This document shows, piece after piece, positions 1 to 8,503 of a stretch of DNA of 64,000 bases (position 1 is its first letter; each line of letters opens with the position of its first letter). The stretch covers positions 1-64,000 of the forward strand of contig CANLNQ010000003.1 of NCBI GenBank assembly GCA_947492525.1, given 5' to 3'. A program made the translations under genes and the position numbers. A model generated the notes under the pieces. The model was not told the origin of the DNA. It was given only the letters and a program-made list of their open reading frames with translations, and ran no database searches. The stretch is from an uncultured Granulosicoccus sp. Its GTDB lineage: Bacteria; Pseudomonadota; Gammaproteobacteria; Granulosicoccales; Granulosicoccaceae.

Positions 1-2586
1 ACCGAGCTGACGGGCCAGAGCTTTGCAATGGCGGTGACCAATGATGATGATGCACCCGCGCCGATCAACAACGGGGCTTCTGTCGGTGAAGGACAGGTGG
101 TGCCGATTACCACCGTACAGCTGACAGCCAATGATCCGGATACCGATCCGTCGGACATTCTCTACACCTTCACGATCGACAGCAGTATCGGGACCTTCCG
201 AGTTGATGGGTCACCGACGACAACCTTTACCGAACAGGATCTGATCGACAACCGAGTCAGTTACCAGGACTTCGGCAATCATACTGGTGTGGAAGAGCTC
301 TGGAAGAACAGCCTTGCCTTTACTCTTGAAGATGAAACCACACTGCTTGCCGATCAGGTTTTCGTGGTTGAAGTCACCAACGAAGATGATCCTCCTGTCA
401 TCAATCCATTGACGGGGGTGGTCGTTCAGGAAGGTGGCCAATTGACGCTGACATCTGAACACCTTGGCGTCGAAGACGTTGATACCGAGGATAGTCTGCT
501 GATCTACGAAGTCAGTGCACTTCGATCGGGTGAACTGCTTGTCGATGAACTGGCAGGCACAACCTTTACGCATGCCGACCTGCTGGCAGAGAAAGTGGTG
601 TTTGCTCATGATGGCGCGGAGCCTTCTCGGGAAGCGGGCTTCGACATCATCGTGTCTGACGCTTCCACCGTTCTACCAGCGGAAACGATTCGCTTTGCCG
701 TTACGGCCGTTGATGACGAAACGCCAGAGGCCCGGGATCACCAGTTGTCAGGAGCGCGTGGAGAGGTACTGAATGCCCTGGATTCCGGCTCGCAAAGTCT
801 GTTGGACGGTGCTGTCGATCTCGATGAGCCGGTCGGTGTTCTCGAAACCAGCCTGCAGCAGGCTCCACTTCACGGAATTGTCGTTATCAATACCGACGGA
901 ACGTTCTCCTATGAACACGATGGCAGTGAGACATTCAGTGACAGTTTCAGCTATATCATCACGGATGCCGGAGGTAATGTATCCACGTCCGCAACTGTCA
1001 GCATCAGTATCAGCGGTAACTCGACGCCGGTGTTGACAGGAGCCGTTGACGATCAACGGGGTGTGGAAGCGCAACCGTTCGAATTCCGGCTGGATGCCAG
1101 CCTGTTTTCAGATGTTGATGAAGGTGATGAATTGACCTGGGAGCTGACACAGGCAGACGGTTCAGCCTTGCCAGCCTGGCTCACGTTTGATGAGCCCGGC
1201 AAGACCTTGTCCGGTACTGCCGCCGATGCGGACACCGGTCAACTTGAGTTGTCCGTCAGGGCGGTGGATTCAGGCGGTGCGGTATCCCGAAGCGCAAGCT
1301 TCACGCTGGTGATGGAGAACATCAATCAGGCGCCGGTCATCGATGCTCCTGCACGAGTGCTTGTGGCAGAGAATCAGGTAGGTGTCGAGCTTGCAGATAT
1401 CGCATTCAATGATCCGGATGCAGGTGATGTTCTGACATCGTCCTTGAGTGATGAGCGGTTCACGATCAGTGATGGTGGCATCAGCCTGAAGCCAGAAGAG
1501 AGTCTCGATCATGAGGTGGAAGACGCCTTGATGCTGACGGTTACCGTCACTGATGACAAAGGCGCCTCTGTCAGTCAACAGATGCTCATCTCCACGCAGG
1601 ATCTGAACGATGTACCTGTCGCGCAGAGTGAACCTCAGACCGTGAGCGTGGGATATGAAAATTCGACAAGCCTGCCGGCAGACTGGTTCTACGATCAGGA
1701 TGGCGATCAGCTCAGCTATTCGATGGAACTGGATGGCAACGAGCGACTTCCTTCGTGGCTTGTGTTCGATGCGAATGACTTGACTCTGTCGCTGGGGGAT
1801 GTCCCTGATGGCGTATCCTCGCTGCCACTGAACCTGCTGGCAGATGATGGCCAGGGAGGCAGAGCGGTGTTGCAGCTGACTGTGCAGATCGAACCGAAAG
1901 TCGAACCGGCAAATCCGGTAGAGCCTGATACGGTTCCTCAGGTGGACACGAGCGCTCTGTTGGAAGGTGTGCCGTCGCAAACGCTGCCGACGGGCAATGG
2001 CAATCCGGCTCAGTCGTCCATGGGTGACGAAGTCCTTGCAGATGTGGATGAAGATGGTTCTGAGTCGGAGTCCGAAAGAATAGACGACGTTGACAGTGTC
2101 GAAAGAGTGTCGGCAGCTGAGTTGGCGGAGAGAATCAGATCTCTGTCAGAGGCGCGTGTCATCTCGGAGCAGATCAACGAATCGTCGGGAAGAGATCGTC
2201 TGCAGGTCATGAAGAATACGGCGGCTGATATATTCAACCCCTCAGTCAATCTGGTCGAGTTGTTCAGCGCTGCCGAAAGGAAGGATGCCCAGACCCTGTC
2301 CATGCTGGCCAGCAGGTTCGAGAACCAGCAAGAGGAGCTCGAGTCACAGAACAAGCTGAGCAAGGCCCTTGTTGGCTCGTCCATCACGATCACTTCCGGT
2401 TTCTCCGTCGGTTACCTTATCTACCTGATCCGTGGTGGGGCCATTGTCAGCAGCATGCTCAGCTCGCTACCGGCCTGGCGTTTTGTGGATCCCTTGCCTA
2501 TTCTCGGGTCCATGGGAGAAGGCGGGGATGGTGACAGTGAGACTCTGGAATCGATGGTTGGCAAGAGCGCTAGCGATAGTCGCTGA
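1..2586 (+). CDS. Giant cadherin/VCBS-type repeat protein, 3' part (C-terminal ~860 residues)
   Basis: The frame is open at base 1, so only the C-terminal part is visible. It is a string of extracellular beta-sandwich repeats. First come CSPG/cadherin_3-like units (pattern FTHADLL...VVFAHDGAE). A VCBS-like unit follows (GTFSYEHDGSETFSDSFSY). Then come dystroglycan-type cadherin repeats (LPAWLTFD...LSGTA; LPSWLVFD) with calcium-type DPD and DQDGDQ acidic clusters. After an acidic linker there is a helical stretch, then one hydrophobic segment at about residues 790-817 counted from the ATG at 28, and a short acidic tail. Such proteins are usually large surface adhesins. The C-terminal hydrophobic segment suggests membrane retention, not release. 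Function is inferred from the repeats only; no RTX nonapeptides are visible here. Confidence 0.85.
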   Translation, partial: TELTGQSFAMAVTNDDDAPAPINNGASVGEGQVVPITTVQLTANDPDTDPSDILYTFTIDSSIGTFRVDGSPTTTFTEQDLIDNRVSYQDFGNHTGVEELWKNSLAFTLEDETTLLADQVFVVEVTNEDDPPVINPLTGVVVQEGGQLTLTSEHLGVEDVDTEDSLLIYEVSALRSGELLVDELAGTTFTHADLLAEKVVFAHDGAEPSREAGFDIIVSDASTVLPAETIRFAVTAVDDETPEARDHQLSGARGEVLNALDSGSQSLLDGAVDLDEPVGVLETSLQQAPLHGIVVINTDGTFSYEHDGSETFSDSFSYIITDAGGNVSTSATVSISISGNSTPVLTGAVDDQRGVEAQPFEFRLDASLFSDVDEGDELTWELTQADGSALPAWLTFDEPGKTLSGTAADADTGQLELSVRAVDSGGAVSRSASFTLVMENINQAPVIDAPARVLVAENQVGVELADIAFNDPDAGDVLTSSLSDERFTISDGGISLKPEESLDHEVEDALMLTVTVTDDKGASVSQQMLISTQDLNDVPVAQSEPQTVSVGYENSTSLPADWFYDQDGDQLSYSMELDGNERLPSWLVFDANDLTLSLGDVPDGVSSLPLNLLADDGQGGRAVLQLTVQIEPKVEPANPVEPDTVPQVDTSALLEGVPSQTLPTGNGNPAQSSMGDEVLADVDEDGSESESERIDDVDSVERVSAAELAERIRSLSEARVISEQINESSGRDRLQVMKNTAADIFNPSVNLVELFSAAERKDAQTLSMLASRFENQQEELESQNKLSKALVGSSITITSGFSVGYLIYLIRGGAIVSSMLSSLPAWRFVDPLPILGSMGEGGDGDSETLESMVGKSASDSR

Positions 2587-2640
2587 CATGCGATCGCGGG
2601 CCGTGATGACACGTGTTGCAAATTGGACCGGGGCTGATGA

Positions 2641-2937
2641 ATGACGAATTCGGTTGACGATTACCAGGCACTGGCCTGCACACTCTATGATCATGTCGAG
2701 TTGGTGTGCATCCATCATTATCGCGTGAAAATCCGTCTGGTACCCGGCAGCGATACTCAGGCGCCGGTGCCAGAGCACGTTGTCGGCATCGCGAGAACCA
2801 CTCAGTCTGTGAAGGGTAAGGGCGAATTCCTGTTGCTGGACACAGGTGACGAGCTACGATCGATCAGGTTGGATCACATCTCATCGCTGGAAGCACTGGA
2901 CGCGCCGGCAGGATTTGACAAGGTCGATTTTCGCTGA
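2641..2937 (+). CDS. Rof-like (YaeO) Rho-binding antiterminator family protein
   Basis: 98 residues. The segment YDHVELVCIHHYRVKI and the later ELRSIRLDHISSLE match the E. coli Rof/YaeO pattern (YDNLELACQHH... and TRELRLDKITSF) in order and spacing. Rof binds the transcription terminator Rho and inhibits termination. This protein is slightly longer than the usual ~85 residues because of a loop in the middle. The gene starts 54 bases after the adhesin stop and could be co-transcribed with it. The family call rests on recalled sequence similarity; actual Rho inhibition is inferred. Confidence 0.6.
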   Translation: MTNSVDDYQALACTLYDHVELVCIHHYRVKIRLVPGSDTQAPVPEHVVGIARTTQSVKGKGEFLLLDTGDELRSIRLDHISSLEALDAPAGFDKVDFR

Positions 2938-2989
2938 GAAATCCCCCTGATATACTCGGTACTCATTGGGTGAGTATTCAAGGTGTGCG

Positions 2990-3991
2990 ATGACTGAATT
3001 GGCCACACGAACAATCGGCAATACGTCTCTGCAGGTCAGCGAGTTGGGTCTTGGGTGTGCGGCGATGGCCGGCAATCACCAGCCAAACAGTGACGACAAC
3101 ATGGCCGCGGCCATCGATGAAGCGCTGCAACACGGCGTGAGGTATCTTGATACTGCGCCTTTCTATGGTTTCGGCCGCTCTGAGCATTTTGTCGGAAATG
3201 CGCTCAGACACCGCGGGGACTACGTCTTGTCGACCAAGGCGGGACGGCGGTTGGCGCCAGGCCTGCCTCAAGACTCCTCGGCTGCCGAATGGCCGGGTAG
3301 TTTCCCATTTCACCAGGTATACGACTACTCCTATGATGGCGTCATGCGATCCTACGAAGACAGTTCGCAACGCATGGGGCTGGACAGGATAGACATCCTG
3401 CTGTTACACGATATCGGTGTGATGCAGCATGGGGAGCAGCTCAATCGTCGCTACTTCGCCGATGCAATGAGCGGTGGATACAAGGCGCTGGACGAGCTAC
3501 GCGCCAATGGCGATATCAAGGCCATCGGTCTGGGAGTCAATGAGCGCGAAGTGTGTCTCGAAGCGCTGGATCATGGTCACTGGGATGCCTTTCTACTGGC
3601 CGGGCGCTATACCCTGCTGGAGCAGGAACCACTGGATGATCTGTTCCCAGCATGCGCTGCGGCGGGCACCTCCATCATTCTGGGCGGCCCCTTCAATTCG
3701 GGAATTCTGGCTGGTGGCGATACCTGGAACTATGCCAGGGCGCCGAACGATGTCATGCAGAAGGTCGGGAGAATTCGTGAAATCTGTGAGTCGCACGCGA
3801 TACCGTTGCCGGCCGCAGCCTTGCAGTTTCCTCTGGGCTCCTCGCTGGTAAGCAGCGTCATTCCGGGACCCAGAACAAGGGGCGACATGCAGGAGATCCT
3901 GCAGTGGTTCAATCTGGAGATCCCTTCAAGTCTGTGGAGCGATCTGCAGGAAGCGGGGTTGATCCACGCCGATGCTCCACTGCCTGATTGA
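2990..3991 (+). CDS. Aldo/keto reductase (D-threo-aldose 1-dehydrogenase type)
   Basis: 333 residues from the ATG at 2990, which has AAGGTG just upstream. A TTG eight codons earlier lacks such a site. The AKR tetrad is visible: Asp and Tyr in YLDTAPFYGFGRSE, Lys in VLSTKAGR and His in ILLLHDIG. The C-terminal stretch GGPFNSGILAGG is typical of the branch containing D-threo-aldose/L-fucose and pyridoxal dehydrogenases. The enzyme should use NAD(P)H in the cytoplasm. It stands alone, convergent with the following hydrolase. The exact substrate cannot be read from sequence. Confidence 0.85.
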   Translation: MTELATRTIGNTSLQVSELGLGCAAMAGNHQPNSDDNMAAAIDEALQHGVRYLDTAPFYGFGRSEHFVGNALRHRGDYVLSTKAGRRLAPGLPQDSSAAEWPGSFPFHQVYDYSYDGVMRSYEDSSQRMGLDRIDILLLHDIGVMQHGEQLNRRYFADAMSGGYKALDELRANGDIKAIGLGVNEREVCLEALDHGHWDAFLLAGRYTLLEQEPLDDLFPACAAAGTSIILGGPFNSGILAGGDTWNYARAPNDVMQKVGRIREICESHAIPLPAAALQFPLGSSLVSSVIPGPRTRGDMQEILQWFNLEIPSSLWSDLQEAGLIHADAPLPD

Positions 3992-4015
3992 TCATCCATC
4001 AGCAGTTGTCAGCGA

Positions 4016-4068
4016 GTGATCAGCTAGAGGTAGAGGTCCGCTAGAGCTAGAGGTCAGCTAGAAGTCAG
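4016..4068. repeat. Degenerate short repeat cluster (AGCTAGAGGT-like units)
   Basis: Imperfect copies of gctagaggt / gctagaagt / tagaggtc follow each other between the convergent aldo/keto reductase and hydrolase genes. The last copies overlap the hydrolase stop codon (4054-4056). The purine-rich 8-10 base units resemble in style the clean arrays at 10883, 54897 and 60019, but the units are diverged. Confidence 0.55.
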
Positions 4069-4839
4069 AACCTTGCGATGAAAATCGCGCAGCAATCGGT
4101 TGACGACGGTGCCTTGCTCCAGATGAGGCAGGTGGCCGCTGGCCTCCAGCAGATGTACATCACCCGGCAGTTGGTTCACTGCATCGTGCAACGGTGGATT
4201 GATCTGATCTTCCAGACCCCAGACGCTGTTGCAGGGAATATCCAGTGTTTCCAGGCGATCAAGAGTAGCGGGTACATCGACTTGTGCCGAAGCAAGACCG
4301 GCGGCGATGCGTTGCAGATTCGCACGTGTCTCTGTCTGTCGGAGAAAGGCCAGCACACGCCCGGCCAGACTTCTGCTGATCAGGCGAGGATCATGTACCA
4401 GCATGTGCAGCAATTCGAGGATGCTCGTTTCATCGTCGGCTTCGTGAAAGCGCGTCAGAAAGTCCATATGGATGCTGCCTCCGATTCCGGCTGGTGAGAT
4501 CAGGAAGAGCGAACGAACTTGCTGCGGGTTCTGCAGGGCCAGTTCCATGGCGATTCTACCACCGAGGCTATGCCCGACGAGATGCACCTGATGAAGTGAC
4601 GCCTGATGCAGGCTCTGCATGACACTCTGTGTCATCGCTGCGAGCGAGCCGTCGCCACAGTCAGGATCACCCTTGCCATGGCCGGGAAGATCCATCAGCC
4701 AGACACTGGCTCTGTTCAGCAATGCAGGCGTCGTCGTCAGCCAGGTAAAGCTGTCTGCGCCATAGCCATGGATGAGAACAACCGGCGGGCCATCGCCGCC
4801 GAGATGGCTCAGGGATGAATTCTGCTTGACTGGTTTCAT
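4054..4839 (-). CDS. Alpha/beta-fold hydrolase at the end of the PHB cluster
   Basis: 261 residues with the classic alpha/beta hydrolase layout: oxyanion-loop motif VVLIHGYG near residue 20, nucleophile elbow GHSLGG near residue 95, an Asp in the last third, and His in EASGHLPHLEQ near the C-terminus. The sequence resembles the esterase domain family of acetoin-dehydrogenase-E2-like hydrolases. It lies 131 bases downstream of phaC on the same strand, so a role in PHB or oligomer turnover is plausible but unproven. No signal peptide, so cytoplasmic. Confidence 0.8.
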   Translation of the reverse strand: MKPVKQNSSLSHLGGDGPPVVLIHGYGADSFTWLTTTPALLNRASVWLMDLPGHGKGDPDCGDGSLAAMTQSVMQSLHQASLHQVHLVGHSLGGRIAMELALQNPQQVRSLFLISPAGIGGSIHMDFLTRFHEADDETSILELLHMLVHDPRLISRSLAGRVLAFLRQTETRANLQRIAAGLASAQVDVPATLDRLETLDIPCNSVWGLEDQINPPLHDAVNQLPGDVHLLEASGHLPHLEQGTVVNRLLRDFHRKVLTSS

Positions 4840-4970
4840 GGGTAGACGCGGCCTGGACGTGTCTTCAGTGTGGCAATGTCGCGCATGGTCGTTGGCGTGT
4901 CTCGCGGTCTCGGGAATACCCTCTCGGCACGATGGGTGGAGCCTGGTATTGAAGGGTGCTGTTCGGCGTG

Positions 4971-6779
4971 CTAACTCTTGACGGCGACGAATGTGCCGGG
5001 AGCATCCTCCAGAATGGCAAGCTTGCCTGAGCCCGGTATGCGTTTCGGGACCTGTTTACCGGACAGGGGAGACAGCCAGCGGTCCCAATCCTTCCACCAC
5101 GAGCCCTTGATCTCCTTTGCACCCTCCAGCCATTGTTCGAGATCCTTCGGTTGATCTTCGTTGATCCAGTGGCTGTATTTTCTGGCAGAAGGAGGATTGA
5201 TGACACCCGCGATATGTCCGGATCCCGCCAGCATGAATCGAACCGGGCCGGAATAGAGGTTGGTGGATTTGAAGACCGACGGGTAGGGGGCGATATGATC
5301 TTCCCTGGCTGCCTGCAGGTAGATGGGAATCGTGATTCTCGATAGATCAATCGGCACGCCTTTGAGAGTAATGCCGCCGGGCTTGGACAGATTGTTGTTG
5401 ATGTACATCTGCCGCAGATAGAAGAGATGCGTCTTTCTCGGCATGCGTGTGGAATCGGAGTTCCAGTACAGCAGATCGAACTTCAAGGGGTCCTTGCCCA
5501 GCAGATAGTTGTCCACATAGAACGACCAGATCAGATCATTGGCGCGCAGCATGTTGAAGGTGGTTGCCATCGAGCTGCCATCGAGATAGCCCTTTTCGTC
5601 CATCACACGTTCCAGGTTGTCGACCTGGGCCTCATCGGTGAAGATCTTGAGATCGCCTGCTTCGGAAAAATCTGCCTGGGAGGCGAAGAAGGTCGCAGCC
5701 TTGACGCGATCGTCTCCGGTGGCTGCCATATAGGCCAAGGTAGCGCTCAGCAAGGTGCCACCTATGCAATAGCCGATCATGGAAACCTCCCGCTCTCCAG
5801 TCGCCTGCTCAACCGCATCCAGCACATCCAGAATGCCTTCCTGCATGTAATCCTCGAACGTCTTGTCACCGAGTCTGGCATCCGGGTTTACCCAGGAGAT
5901 GACGAACACCGTGTATCCCTGCTTCACAGCCCAGGCTATGAATGAGTTCTTGGGTTGAAGGTCCAGAATGTAGTACTTGTTGATCCAGGGCGGAGCAATG
6001 ACCAGTGGTCGTTGATGCACTCTGGCGGTGACAGGCTCGTACTGAATCAGTTGCACCAAGTCGTTCTGATAGACAATCTTGCCGGGGGTCGTGGCAATGT
6101 TCTCGCCCAATGTAAATGCATTGGGGTCTGACATCATGATGGTGAGCTGGCTGGTCTTGGGATCGAGATCGCGTTTCAGGTTCTGCAGTCCCTTGACGAT
6201 ACTCTGTCCACCCGTTTCAATCATGGTGCGAATGGCTTCCGGGTTTGTCAGCAAAAAGTTCGACGGTGCGAAGGCATCGGCCAGAAGTTGTGAATGAAAG
6301 ACGATCTTCTTCTTGTCGTTCTCACTCAGTCCTTCGATGGAGGTCATGGTATTGACCATCCAGCGGGATGTGATCAGGTAGGACTTGCGGATGTAGTCGA
6401 AAATGGGATTGGAGATCCACTCTTCGTGACAGAAGCGTCGGTCGAAAACACCTGTCTCGCTATCGGCACTCATCTTCAACAGGGCCATTGCGGCCTGTTG
6501 CATCAACTCCATGTGCTCTTTCCAGAGCTCATAGTTGGCCTGCATCAGTTTCATGGGGTCACTTGCCATGACCTGCGCCGCGTTGGCAAAGGAAGGACCG
6601 ACATTCAATGGGTCCATGTTCCTGGTGACCATTGCGTGCGACTGATTCAGCATCTCAGTCATCATTGCCGTGTTCTTCTGCCATATGTCGGAGAATGAGC
6701 GGCTCATTTCCTCCATATGGTTCTGCATGGCATTGTCTTCTTCGGTCACTGTCTCTAGTCTCGTTGCATCTACGGGCAT
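4971..6779 (-). CDS. phaC: Class I poly(3-hydroxyalkanoate) synthase PhaC
   Basis: Polymerises (R)-3-hydroxyacyl-CoA on the PHB granule surface. The 602-residue frame has the PhaC N-terminal domain followed by the alpha/beta core. The lipase-like box is GYCIGG with catalytic Cys about residue 338. The partners are Asp about 494 in AREDHIAPY and His about 522 in GSGHIAG, giving the Cys-Asp-His triad. Length fits class I enzymes that act without PhaE or PhaR-type subunits. An ATG at 6728 (MQNHMEE), preceded by a purine-rich stretch, may be the real start. It follows phaR by 76 bases. Confidence 0.95.
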   Translation of the reverse strand: MPVDATRLETVTEEDNAMQNHMEEMSRSFSDIWQKNTAMMTEMLNQSHAMVTRNMDPLNVGPSFANAAQVMASDPMKLMQANYELWKEHMELMQQAAMALLKMSADSETGVFDRRFCHEEWISNPIFDYIRKSYLITSRWMVNTMTSIEGLSENDKKKIVFHSQLLADAFAPSNFLLTNPEAIRTMIETGGQSIVKGLQNLKRDLDPKTSQLTIMMSDPNAFTLGENIATTPGKIVYQNDLVQLIQYEPVTARVHQRPLVIAPPWINKYYILDLQPKNSFIAWAVKQGYTVFVISWVNPDARLGDKTFEDYMQEGILDVLDAVEQATGEREVSMIGYCIGGTLLSATLAYMAATGDDRVKAATFFASQADFSEAGDLKIFTDEAQVDNLERVMDEKGYLDGSSMATTFNMLRANDLIWSFYVDNYLLGKDPLKFDLLYWNSDSTRMPRKTHLFYLRQMYINNNLSKPGGITLKGVPIDLSRITIPIYLQAAREDHIAPYPSVFKSTNLYSGPVRFMLAGSGHIAGVINPPSARKYSHWINEDQPKDLEQWLEGAKEIKGSWWKDWDRWLSPLSGKQVPKRIPGSGKLAILEDAPGTFVAVKS

Positions 6780-6806
6780 TGAGTGAACACGGTGAGCCGG
6801 TCGTCA

Positions 6807-6843
6807 TGTAATTCTCTGACAGGAACGCGTGTTCCGAATTACA
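6807..6843. promoter_or_regulatory. Large inverted repeat in the phaR-phaC gap
   Basis: Outer arms TGTAATTC (6807-6814) and GAATTACA (6836-6843) are perfect complements. The inner arms GGAAC (6822-6826) and GTTCC (6831-6835) enclose GCGT. The left side carries a 7-base bulge. There is no U-tract, so it is not a standard terminator. It may be an operator for a phaC promoter or an mRNA hairpin between the two genes. Confidence 0.5.
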
Positions 6844-6855
6844 ACATGAAACGTC

Positions 6856-7326
6856 TTACTCTTTCTTCTCCCCAGCCTCTGATGGATTTTCATCCTTGGG
6901 TGGAGTGAACATGGTTCCCCAGGTCTTCATGTTCTGTGACACCAGCTCCTTCATGGTATCCAGTGGCGTCGTGGACAGCATATCCTGCATCTGCGACTGA
7001 ACCGAGCGCTGCTGACTGACAAAGGTGCCTACGCTCTTCTGCAGGTACTCGGCCATCATGCCCTGCATCGGGTTGCCATAGAATCTGATCAGCTGAGCCA
7101 GAAGCAGTTCAGTCAGGATGGGTTGTCCTCCCGATTGCTCCTGTTCGACAATGATCTGTAGCAGAAGAGGGCGAGTGATGTCATCACCGGTAGTGTCTTC
7201 GATGATCTGGATATCTTCGCCGCTGACAATCATCTCGCGGATGTTGCTCAGGGTGACGTGTTTGCTGGCTTCAGTGTCGTAGAGGCGTCTGTTGGCGTAC
7301 TTTTTTATTATTCGGGGTTTCTTCAC
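6856..7326 (-). CDS. phaR: PhaR polyhydroxyalkanoate synthesis regulator
   Basis: Transcriptional repressor that binds PHB and DNA and controls phasin and PHB genes. The N-terminal PHB/PHA accumulation DNA-binding domain is clear: RIIKKYANRRLYDTE then HVTLSNIREMI. It is followed by the PHB_acc repeat-like middle part (LTELLLAQLIRFYGNPMQGM) and a charged tail. I start it at GTG 7326 (156 residues), which has GGAAAG upstream and gives the usual N-terminus just before RIIKKY. The longer frame to a TTG at 7392 adds residues not typical of the family. It sits between the phasins and phaC. Confidence 0.9.
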   Translation of the reverse strand: MKKPRIIKKYANRRLYDTEASKHVTLSNIREMIVSGEDIQIIEDTTGDDITRPLLLQIIVEQEQSGGQPILTELLLAQLIRFYGNPMQGMMAEYLQKSVGTFVSQQRSVQSQMQDMLSTTPLDTMKELVSQNMKTWGTMFTPPKDENPSEAGEKKE

Positions 7327-7411
7327 GACTACTTTCCAGGCCTCTTGTTCGATGACGCATTCTACACTGTCGCAGCAGACAGGATTCGTCAATCGCCATG
7401 ACGAACCCAGT

Positions 7412-7438
7412 CCTCTACACTATCAGAACGTGTAGAGG
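7412..7438. promoter_or_regulatory. Perfect 9-bp stem hairpin downstream of the first phasin gene
   Basis: CCTCTACAC (7412-7420) and GTGTAGAGG (7430-7438) are perfect complements around a 9-base loop. It lies between the phasin stop (7456) and phaR. No T-run follows on either strand, so it is more likely an mRNA-stabilising or processing hairpin than an intrinsic terminator. A second weaker inverted repeat (GGATTCGTCA 7382-7391 and TGACGAACCC 7399-7408) is immediately next to it. Confidence 0.5.
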
Positions 7439-7455
7439 CTGGCCGGTACGGCTTC

Positions 7456-8010
7456 TTACTTGGCTTTGGCAGCTGTTTTCTTGGCTGCAGGCTTCTTCTT
7501 GGCTACAGCTGGAGCAGCTTGCTTGGAAGCAGTGGCCTTGCTGGCAGGTTTTTTTGCAGCGGCGGGCTTGGCAGCAGCCGGAGCAGAAGCAGCCTTGGCA
7601 GGTGCTTCCTTGGCGGGAGCCGGTGCAGCCGCAGGCTTGCTGGCAGCCGCTTTCTTGGCTGGAGCTGATTTGGCGGAGGCTTCCTTGGCAGCTTCAGCAG
7701 CCTTGGACTGCGCCATCTCACCCAATTCACCAGCCAGCGCAACATACTCCTTGGCACGCTCATTCACCTTGTCGGCGAAGGCCTTGGTCTCGGCAACCTT
7801 CTGCTCGTAGACTTCCTGGATATTGTTCGGATTGGCTGGCACCTTTACTTGTGAAACGGCATAGTCGACAAGATCGCCCATCAGGTCGTAATTCTTGCGA
7901 GCTATGCGCTCGAACGCTTGAGCGGCCAGGTTGTTCATGTTCTGCATGGGCTCGAGGCTTTCGAGTGTTTTCTTTTGCATTTCAGCGATTTGTTCGTTAA
8001 CAGTTTTCAT
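7456..8010 (-). CDS. Phasin with histone-H1-like Ala/Lys/Pro tail (PhaF-like architecture)
   Basis: 184 residues from ATG 8010, which has GGAG six bases upstream. The GTG at 8022 overlaps that site. Residues ~1-110 form a phasin helical domain (QIAEMQKKTLESLEPMQNM, then NYDLMGDLVDYAVSQVKVP). The rest is low-complexity PAKKAAASKPAA-type sequence ending KKPAAKKTAAKAK, like the DNA-binding tails of PhaF and AlgP. The head would coat PHB granules. The basic tail suggests granule-nucleoid tethering during division, as known for Pseudomonas PhaF; that role is inferred here. Confidence 0.9.
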   Translation of the reverse strand: MKTVNEQIAEMQKKTLESLEPMQNMNNLAAQAFERIARKNYDLMGDLVDYAVSQVKVPANPNNIQEVYEQKVAETKAFADKVNERAKEYVALAGELGEMAQSKAAEAAKEASAKSAPAKKAAASKPAAAPAPAKEAPAKAASAPAAAKPAAAKKPASKATASKQAAPAVAKKKPAAKKTAAKAK

Positions 8011-8048
8011 CAATGACTCCACAGATACACGTGATTACAAGTGTTGAG

Positions 8049-8106
8049 CCGGGCTACCCGCTCGCGCGGAGTAGCCCGGAGGCGCATGAGCGAAGTGCTG
8101 ATGCGC
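8049..8106. repeat. REP-like double hairpin between the two phasin genes
   Basis: First hairpin: CCGGGCTAC (8049-8057) pairs perfectly with GTAGCCCGG (8071-8079), with further CCGC/GCGG pairing inside. Second hairpin: GCGCATGAGC (8082-8091) pairs with GCTGATGCGC (8097-8106) with one mismatch. The GC-rich pair with GTAGCCCGGA and GCGAAG elements looks like a dispersed REP/BIME-type repeat. In the phasin transcript it could protect the upstream message from 3' decay. Confidence 0.55.
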
Positions 8107-8149
8107 ATTGTCTGGAGCGTTGGCGAAAACCAGCGCACCTCGACCATTC

Positions 8150-8503
8150 TTACTTGCTGAAGGAAGCTGAAACGCTTTCAGCCGCTTCGCGCATTTTCGT
8201 GCCGAATTGCTGAGCCATATCCGCATACTCGGTAGCACGGCCATTCATCAGTTCGACGAAAGCGTTGTTTTCAGCAATTTGAGCAGAAGCAACGTCGCTC
8301 AGATTATCAGTAGTCAGTGGCAGGTTGACCTGCTTCGTGGAGAATTCCAGTACGTCTCCTGCGACTGCGTAGTTCTGGCGAGCAACTTTCTCGGCAGCTT
8401 CTACTGCAACGCTGGCAAAAGCACGCATTGGCTCGAGGCCGCGGGCCTGCATTTCCATCATCTGCTTCACTTGCTCGTTCATGTTTTCAGTCATGTTCAT
8501 CAT
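8150..8503 (-). CDS. Phasin family protein
   Basis: 117 residues from ATG 8503, which has GGAG upstream. The sequence is a single phasin domain: EQVKQMMEMQARGLEPMRAF, then KVARQNYAVAGDVLEFSTKQV, NNAFVELMNGRATEYADMAQ and a Ser/Lys end. It is alpha-helical and amphipathic, suited to coating PHB granules. It is similar in layout to the neighbouring phasin but lacks the basic tail. Its promoter region carries the paired PhaR-type motif at 8551-8596, as expected for a phasin repressed by PhaR until granules form. Confidence 0.9.
   Translation of the reverse strand: MMNMTENMNEQVKQMMEMQARGLEPMRAFASVAVEAAEKVARQNYAVAGDVLEFSTKQVNLPLTTDNLSDVASAQIAENNAFVELMNGRATEYADMAQQFGTKMREAAESVSASFSK

Noticed and set aside
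7398-8000. Trp/Gln-rich and Ala-rich frames opposite the phasin with the basic tail
   Set aside because: They are produced by the low-complexity Lys/Ala/Pro codons of the phasin tail read on the other strand.
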